From an uncultured Collinsella sp. (GTDB lineage: Bacteria > Actinomycetota > Coriobacteriia > Coriobacteriales > Coriobacteriaceae): a stretch of 11,613 nucleotides of DNA. The DNA is taken from assembly GCA_902494945.1 (NCBI GenBank), contig CABUVF010000057.1:1-11613 (forward strand), given 5' to 3'. Under the pieces are notes generated by a model. It was not told where the DNA came from and ran no database searches. It saw nothing but the letters and a program-made list of their open reading frames with translations. This document shows, piece by piece, positions 6,017 to 11,613 of the stretch (within the stretch, counting starts at the first letter, position 1; every line of letters starts with the position of its first letter). Position numbers and translations under genes: made by a program.

Positions 6017-7087
6017 TCAGCGCCCATACCACTGCCGCCTCCATTCCTCTGCCAAATCGACCCGCTGCGGAATGCCCGCCAGTCTCATCTTTTCAGCCAG
6101 CTTCCCCGGATTCTTGAGTTCATCAAACGTAAACCGAAGCACCTTGTGCCCGAGCATCGTCAGATGAGACTCTCGCTGACGTTCTGCCACGAATGGGTCG
6201 ACCGACTCCCGACCCTCGTCGTTCTGTAAGGCATACTTTCCCTTTCCATCGAGCTCGCCAATCACGCACGTCCCGTCCTCGAGCCTCCAGAAATAATCAA
6301 CGCGAAACACTTGGCTCGGATCAAGCGGGTCACGAAACTCCACCTGCAACCCTGGCACCGGAAAACCGTATGCAATAAAGAACGCCCGAAAGCGAGACTC
6401 ACCGCCATTCTCGGACAGCCCGTCCGCATACGACGCGATCACCTGCGCTCTGCGATACCCTCGCCTGCCCTCGCAATCGGAGCGGAGACACTCGCACAGG
6501 TCATCGCGCGATACGCCCTTTGCTCGCAATGCAGAATCGGCAATCGCCAGGCCATACGAAAACGGCGCGCGCTGTAGGCAATCCTCTACCGTGCGCCAAA
6601 ACGGCGTCACCCGCACGCCGTCGACTTGTTCAAGCGCACCCGCCGCCTGCGGACGCAACAGCCGGCATCCTGCACTCAGAGGCACCGAACAACCCGTCTT
6701 AACAAGAAATCGCGGCCCAAGCAGATCATTCGGCACCTCCAGACCCCACAAAAGGGCCGCGTCGTAACCCCAAAACGCCCAGTCCGGATGAAACTCCGCA
6801 AGCCCTTTGATGGTCCGCAGCGCTCGCTCCGCCGGTGTCAACGCATCCCAATCATGTTGAAAACAGAACAAATACGGCTCGGGCTCCGCAATGTCATCGG
6901 TCCCCACATGACGCCGCAGCCACATGAGCTCGGCATTGTCGTGCGTCACAAGCAGCACGCCTAGTTCAGCCGCCTCCGTGAGCCTGGCAAGCATCCCATT
7001 CCGCGCCAAGGTGTTACGTGTTGCATGCTTGTGTTTGAAAACGGTATTAGACACTTCCATCACCACCACGTCAGACAAATGGGTCAT
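6017..7087 (-). CDS. Predicted PD-(D/E)XK nuclease, AbiEi-like/DUF559 type
   Basis: The 356-residue protein has the layout of actinobacterial AbiEi-like plus DUF559 proteins. The N-terminal and middle parts carry TPAERALRTIKGLAEF, YDAALLWGL and GVRVTPFWRTVEDCL, typical of that group. From about residue 228 comes a Vsr-like nuclease fold. Candidate active-site residues are Glu230 (ESRFR), Asp264 (VDYFW), and Glu278 with Lys282 (GELDGKGKY), followed by LGHKVLRFTFDEL. These fit a D...ExxxK core. A DNA nuclease role is inferred; no partner toxin, methylase or other defence gene adjoins it. The start is uncertain: ATG 7087 is used here, with TTG 7108, GTG 7093 and ATG 7060 as alternatives, and none has a good Shine-Dalgarno. 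A 57-bp repeat begins only 24 bp before this start, and four more follow the stop, so the gene is bracketed by the element. Confidence 0.75.
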   Translation of the reverse strand: MTHLSDVVVMEVSNTVFKHKHATRNTLARNGMLARLTEAAELGVLLVTHDNAELMWLRRHVGTDDIAEPEPYLFCFQHDWDALTPAERALRTIKGLAEFHPDWAFWGYDAALLWGLEVPNDLLGPRFLVKTGCSVPLSAGCRLLRPQAAGALEQVDGVRVTPFWRTVEDCLQRAPFSYGLAIADSALRAKGVSRDDLCECLRSDCEGRRGYRRAQVIASYADGLSENGGESRFRAFFIAYGFPVPGLQVEFRDPLDPSQVFRVDYFWRLEDGTCVIGELDGKGKYALQNDEGRESVDPFVAERQRESHLTMLGHKVLRFTFDELKNPGKLAEKMRLAGIPQRVDLAEEWRRQWYGR

Positions 7088-7110
7088 CGTCACCGTTGCC
7101 GCCGACAAAC

Positions 7111-7247
7111 GTCTCGATCTGTAACAGTTAGACGTTCTCCAGGCCCCTAAACGTTACAGATTTAGACAAACCAGCGGCGCCCAAGTATTCGTCTCGATCT
7201 GTAACAGGAAGACCGGTTTTTTACCCCTAAACGTTACAGATCGAGAT
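7111..7247. repeat. Pair of 57-bp inverted-repeat elements
   Basis: The copies are 7111-7167 and 7191-7247, starting exactly 80 bp apart with a 23-bp spacer (7168-7190). Both left arms are identical, GTCTCGATCTGTAAC; the right arms are GTTACAGATTTAGAC and GTTACAGATCGAGAT. Both centres share CCCCTAAAC at their right end, which makes these two more like each other than like the 5678-5975 group and hints at local duplication. The pair lies between the start of the nuclease gene and the stop of the gene at 7288, filling nearly the whole gap, so any nuclease mRNA leader starting upstream would contain it. Confidence 0.92.
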
Positions 7248-7287
7248 ATAAAGGCAGAAGGCAAGGCAGGCGACAACCGTCCATCCC

Positions 7288-7995
7288 CTACTCCCATTCC
7301 TGTTCGTAGATGTTGAGCGACTTTACGTAGCGCCCCTGGGTACCCATGATGTCGCGGACCAGGCGCAAAAAGAAGCTGATGCACGAGGTGTCGAAACCGT
7401 CCTCTAGGTCCTCGGGATGCACCGCGCCCGGCCCGTCGACCGCCGTGTCGCACAGGCGCGCGATATCATACAGGTAGAGCTGCCCCGCCGTCAGCCAGAC
7501 ATCGTCGACGCAGGCGAGGCGCACCGCAATCGCGCCGTCACTCCAGTGCTCCTTCTGCACGATATGCGGATCGTAGACATCAAAGCGATGATCGGTGCGC
7601 GTGTCCTTCAGCACGACCATGCCGGACGCAGGATTCTTGTCCAAAATGCCAAAGCGCGAGAAATACTGCGTGTCGCGTACCTGCTCGAGCCGCTTGAGCG
7701 AGGCAGGCGAAAGCGATGCCGACGGCTCGTCAACATACAGCTCGAGCAGCGTTTTGCCATGGCGATAGGGGCGCTCAAACAGCAGCCAATCGGTAAACGC
7801 CATGTTGTAGGCCATGATTTCGTTTTGCGAAGGCTCAGTGCAATAGCTGAGCCACGGGTCGACAATGATCTCGAACTGTTCGCGCGCCGGCTCCAGGAAT
7901 TGAAACTTCCGCAGCATCCAAAAGTGAGCCATGCCGGCAATATCGTTGCCGACGGCTTCGGCTAGCTCTGCTCGGTCAAAAGCGTGGTCAGTCAT
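7288..7995 (-). CDS. Conserved-looking protein of unknown function (235 aa)
   Basis: I do not recognise a named family with certainty. The protein is soluble-looking, acidic and rich in aromatic residues, with no signal peptide or membrane segment. The central run reads as MAFTDWLLFERPYRHG, then LELYVDE, QVRDTQYFSRFGIL, VVLKDTRT, FDVYDPH and AVRLACVDDVWLTAG. It recalls the WxxF-then-beta pattern of proteins often annotated next to SEC-C zinc motifs, but no SEC-C Cys motif is present, so this is only a resemblance. Start ATG 7995 is supported by AGGAGG (complement of 8001-8006), 5 nt upstream. An 11-bp palindrome, CTCAATTTGAG, lies at 8020-8030, just ahead of the ribosome site. The 3' end runs into the repeat pair at 7111-7247, and no intrinsic terminator is seen. 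Confidence 0.8.
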   Translation of the reverse strand: MTDHAFDRAELAEAVGNDIAGMAHFWMLRKFQFLEPAREQFEIIVDPWLSYCTEPSQNEIMAYNMAFTDWLLFERPYRHGKTLLELYVDEPSASLSPASLKRLEQVRDTQYFSRFGILDKNPASGMVVLKDTRTDHRFDVYDPHIVQKEHWSDGAIAVRLACVDDVWLTAGQLYLYDIARLCDTAVDGPGAVHPEDLEDGFDTSCISFFLRLVRDIMGTQGRYVKSLNIYEQEWE

Positions 7996-8006
7996 GGCAT
8001 CCTCCT

Positions 8007-8297
8007 CAAACTGATGGACCTCAATTTGAGCTTACGAGGAAGGTGGGCAGCCACGACCAGCGCGGGCAAAATAGGCCTCCGACTGCAAACCAGATACTGA
8101 CCAAACACTTGACGAAAAGCTTGATCGAAAATGCGCACCGCAACAAAACCGCAGGTAGACATAGACGGCCAACCCGCCCTTTTGAGCCAGATGCCCGCAG
8201 CCACCACAGAAACAACAGGTGACCACAGCCCGAGAAGTCGACAAATGAACATCCGTACGTCGACAAACGAGCAAACTGCTCGCAAATCCGCAAGGAG
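8007..8297. other. Intergenic stretch with small symmetric motifs
   Basis: No convincing gene is found here; open frames on both strands have poor composition and no ribosome site. It holds the palindrome CTCAATTTGAG (8020-8030) next to the start of the 7995 gene. It also has two direct copies of GTCGACAAA (8237-8245 and 8259-8267) with starts 22 bp apart, and a hairpin, CGAGCA/TGCTCG with a 3-nt loop (8268-8282). The promoter of the 7288-7995 gene should lie here, but I see no clear -35/-10 pair. Confidence 0.45.
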
Positions 8298-8380
8298 TGT
8301 CCCCGAGTGCCGACAGAAAAGGAACGTCCCTAACTGCCGGCACTTAGGGACGTTCCTTTTGTGCCGGCAGTTAGGGACAG
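8298..8380. repeat. REP-like repeat of alternating complementary blocks, probable gltBD terminator
   Basis: The ends are TGTCCCC (8298-8304) and GGGACAG (8374-8380). Inside, blocks alternate: A GTGCCGACAG (8307-8316), B AAAAGGAACGTCCCTAA (8317-8333), A' CTGCCGGCAC (8334-8343), B' TTAGGGACGTTCCTTTT (8344-8360), A GTGCCGGCAG (8361-8370), then a partial B'. B and B' are perfect 17-base complements with a 10-nt loop and end in four T on either strand, so on the - strand this can stop transcription coming out of gltD (stop at 8420). The shared GGGACAG end links it to the repeat at 3395-3475. Confidence 0.8.
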
Positions 8381-8419
8381 CCCTTTCCGATTCGATTGTT
8401 GAGTATCTCCGTGACTACT

Positions 8420-9901
<1,482 letters not shown>

Positions 9902-9906
9902 GGCAC

Positions 9907-11613
9907 TTACGCCTCCTTCTTGGTCGAAGCAACAGGGCTGGCAGCCACGGACGCAGCGCCCGCAGCACCGCCCGCAGCATCGAAGCGAGCGACATCCGCA
10001 GCGCTCGCGCGACCGGTCACGATGTCAAACGCCAGCTCCTCTGCCTGCGCATGCGTCTTGCCGACGGCCTCGGCGGCGGCGACAATCGCCAGCACACGCT
10101 CGTACTCGGTCGGAATGACCTTCACGAAGTGCTTGCTCATCGTCTCAAAGCTGTAGAGCAGCTTGATGCCGCGCGGGCTCTGCGTCGCGTCCACGTGCTC
10201 TTGGATGAGCTCGCGAATCTGTGCCAGCTCGCCGGCCGTCGGGGCCTTGAGCTCCACGCTCTCGTGGTTCACGCGGGCACTGAGCGTGCCATACTGGTCA
10301 AAGACATAGGCCACGCCACCCGTCATACCGGCGGCGAAGTTCTGCCCGACCTCGCCCAAGATGAGCGCCAGACCGCCTGTCATGTACTCGCAGCCATGGT
10401 TGCCGCAGCCCTCGACCACCACGGTGGCACCGGAGTTGCGCACGCCAAAGCGCTGGCCTGCCAGACCGTTAATGAAGCCGCGGCCGCTCGTGGCGCCAAA
10501 GAACGCAACGTTGCCCACGATGATGTTCTCGTCGAACTTGTAGGTCGCATGCGGGTTGGGGCGCACCGACACCTCGCCGCCCGAAAGGCCCTTTCCAAAG
10601 TAGTCGTTGGCGTCGCCGCACACGTTGAGCGTAATGCCGCGCGGCAGGAACGCGCCAAAGCTCTGACCGGCCGAACCATCGCAATCGACGGTGATGGAGC
10701 CGACGGGCAAGCCCTCGGGATGTGCCTTGGTCACCGCGTTGCCCAAGATGGTGCCCACGCAACGGTTGACGTTAGCGATATCGGCGCGGAAGCGAATCGG
10801 ACGCAGGTGCGCACGGGCATCGGCCGTATAGGGCACGAACAACGTGGAGTCGAGCGTCTTGTCGAGCTCGCTGTCGGCAGCCATCTGCGGCAGGAAGTGA
10901 CGACCGTCGGCACCCGGGATATGGGCACCAAACTCGCAGGTCGCGCTCGCCAGCACGGGCGACAGATCAAGCAGGTTTGCCTTGCGGTTGCCCGGGACCT
11001 CGATCTGGCGCAAGCACTCGGGGTGGCCGACCATCTCGTCGACGGTGCGGAAACCCAGGCTCGCCATAACCTCGCGCAGCTGCTCGGCCACAAAGAGCAT
11101 AAAGTGCTCAACGTGCTCGGGCTTACCGCGGAAGCCGTGACGCAGGCGGCAGTTTTGCGTGGCGATGCCGGCCGGGCAGGTATCCTGCTGACAGTCACGC
11201 TGCATGAGGCAACCCATGGAGATGAGCGGCATGGTCGCAAAGCCAAACTCCTCGGCGCCCAGCAAGCAGGCGACGGCGACATCGGTGCCGTCCATGAGCT
11301 TGCCGTCGGCCTCGAGCACCACGCGCGAGCGCAGGCCGTTTTGCAGCAGCGTCTGTTGAGCCTCGGCAAGACCGAGCTCCAGCGGCAGACCGGCGTGCCA
11401 GATAGAGTCGCGCGCAGCGGCACCCGAGCCGCCGTTGTGGCCGCTGATCAAGATCTTGTCGGCAGCACCCTTGGCCACGCCGGTGGCGATGGTGCCGACG
11501 CCCGCCTCACTGACCAGCTTGACCGACACGCGCGCGCCGGGGTTGGCGTTCTTAAGGTCAAAGATCAGCTCTGCCAGGTCCTCGATGGAGTAGATGTCGT
11601 GGTGCGGCGGAGG
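9907..11613 (-). CDS. gltB: Glutamate synthase large subunit, C-terminal part (cut by window edge)
   Basis: The frame is open from the right edge, giving 568 residues; a whole GltB is about 1,500. The first visible residues, PPHHDIYSIEDLAELIFDL, are the conserved lead into the FMN-binding synthase barrel. GHNGGSG is at partial residues 58-64. The 3Fe-4S cluster motif has Cys135, Cys141 and Cys146 (GCLMQRDCQQDTCPAGIATQ). The Gly-rich beta-helix (GXGXG) domain follows, with YFGKGLSGGEV, GATSGRGFINGLAGQRFGVR and VVEGCGNHGCEYMTGG. The tail after about residue 530 is Ala/Ser-rich and probably disordered. A GTG at 11529 starting SVKLVSEAG is an internal codon, not the start. The N-terminal glutaminase domain and the promoter lie outside the window. 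gltD follows 5 bases after the stop. Confidence 0.95.
   Translation of the reverse strand, partial: PPPHHDIYSIEDLAELIFDLKNANPGARVSVKLVSEAGVGTIATGVAKGAADKILISGHNGGSGAAARDSIWHAGLPLELGLAEAQQTLLQNGLRSRVVLEADGKLMDGTDVAVACLLGAEEFGFATMPLISMGCLMQRDCQQDTCPAGIATQNCRLRHGFRGKPEHVEHFMLFVAEQLREVMASLGFRTVDEMVGHPECLRQIEVPGNRKANLLDLSPVLASATCEFGAHIPGADGRHFLPQMAADSELDKTLDSTLFVPYTADARAHLRPIRFRADIANVNRCVGTILGNAVTKAHPEGLPVGSITVDCDGSAGQSFGAFLPRGITLNVCGDANDYFGKGLSGGEVSVRPNPHATYKFDENIIVGNVAFFGATSGRGFINGLAGQRFGVRNSGATVVVEGCGNHGCEYMTGGLALILGEVGQNFAAGMTGGVAYVFDQYGTLSARVNHESVELKAPTAGELAQIRELIQEHVDATQSPRGIKLLYSFETMSKHFVKVIPTEYERVLAIVAAAEAVGKTHAQAEELAFDIVTGRASAADVARFDAAGGAAGAASVAASPVASTKKEA

Noticed and set aside
8032..8343. 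Cys-rich small - strand frames in the 8007-8343 gap
   Set aside because: Overlapping frames with low-quality composition, no ribosome site, and one end inside the repeat; no believable motif.
9907..11529. gltB start at GTG 11529
   Set aside because: The frame stays open to the window edge with conserved GltB sequence (HHDIYSIEDLAELIFDL) upstream, so this is an internal codon of a cut gene.

Overview
The window reads as chromosomal DNA of a high-GC Gram-positive gut actinobacterium. The best guess is Collinsella or a close relative in the Coriobacteriia. This rests on GC-rich codon use, strong AGGAGG-type ribosome binding sites, an actinobacterial AbiEi/DUF559-type protein, and the general look of the proteins and intergenic repeats. 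No database search was possible, so the genus is an inference.

Left part (1-4110, + strand): a repeat-bearing intergenic region leads into a copper-resistance operon. A palindromic operator lies inside the promoter. It is followed by copA (Cu(I)-exporting P1B-type ATPase), a copZ-like one-domain copper chaperone and csoR (copper-sensing repressor). The copZ tail contains a run of nine C and, as sequenced, reads out of frame 83 bases into csoR. One C fewer would fuse the two proteins, and one C more would give a tidy ATGA junction. A GGGACAG-type repeat separates csoR from a small membrane protein with a C-terminal zinc ribbon. A perfect bidirectional terminator (4068-4106) closes this half.

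Middle part (4158-7995, all - strand): a COG1228-type (imidazolonepropionase-like) metal-dependent amidohydrolase, a predicted PD-(D/E)XK nuclease of the DUF559 type, and a conserved-looking 235-residue protein of unknown role. The nuclease gene is bracketed by two arrays of a 57-bp inverted-repeat element, four copies after its stop and two before its start. Two more full copies and a half copy lie upstream of copA. All eight full copies are exactly 57 bp, and neighbours within a cluster begin 80 or 81 bp apart. I regard this phased element, together with the nuclease gene it brackets, as the most likely undescribed system here.

Right part (8007-11613): a roughly 400-bp intergenic stretch holds a second GGGACAG-type repeat, with alternating complementary blocks that can probably end gltBD transcription. 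Then come gltD and the C-terminal part of gltB, the NADPH-dependent glutamate synthase operon on the - strand. gltB runs off the right edge.

The copper operon works as a closed loop: CsoR represses, Cu(I) relieves repression, CopZ carries and CopA exports copper. GltBD makes glutamate from glutamine and 2-oxoglutarate. The other genes have no evident functional tie to either set.
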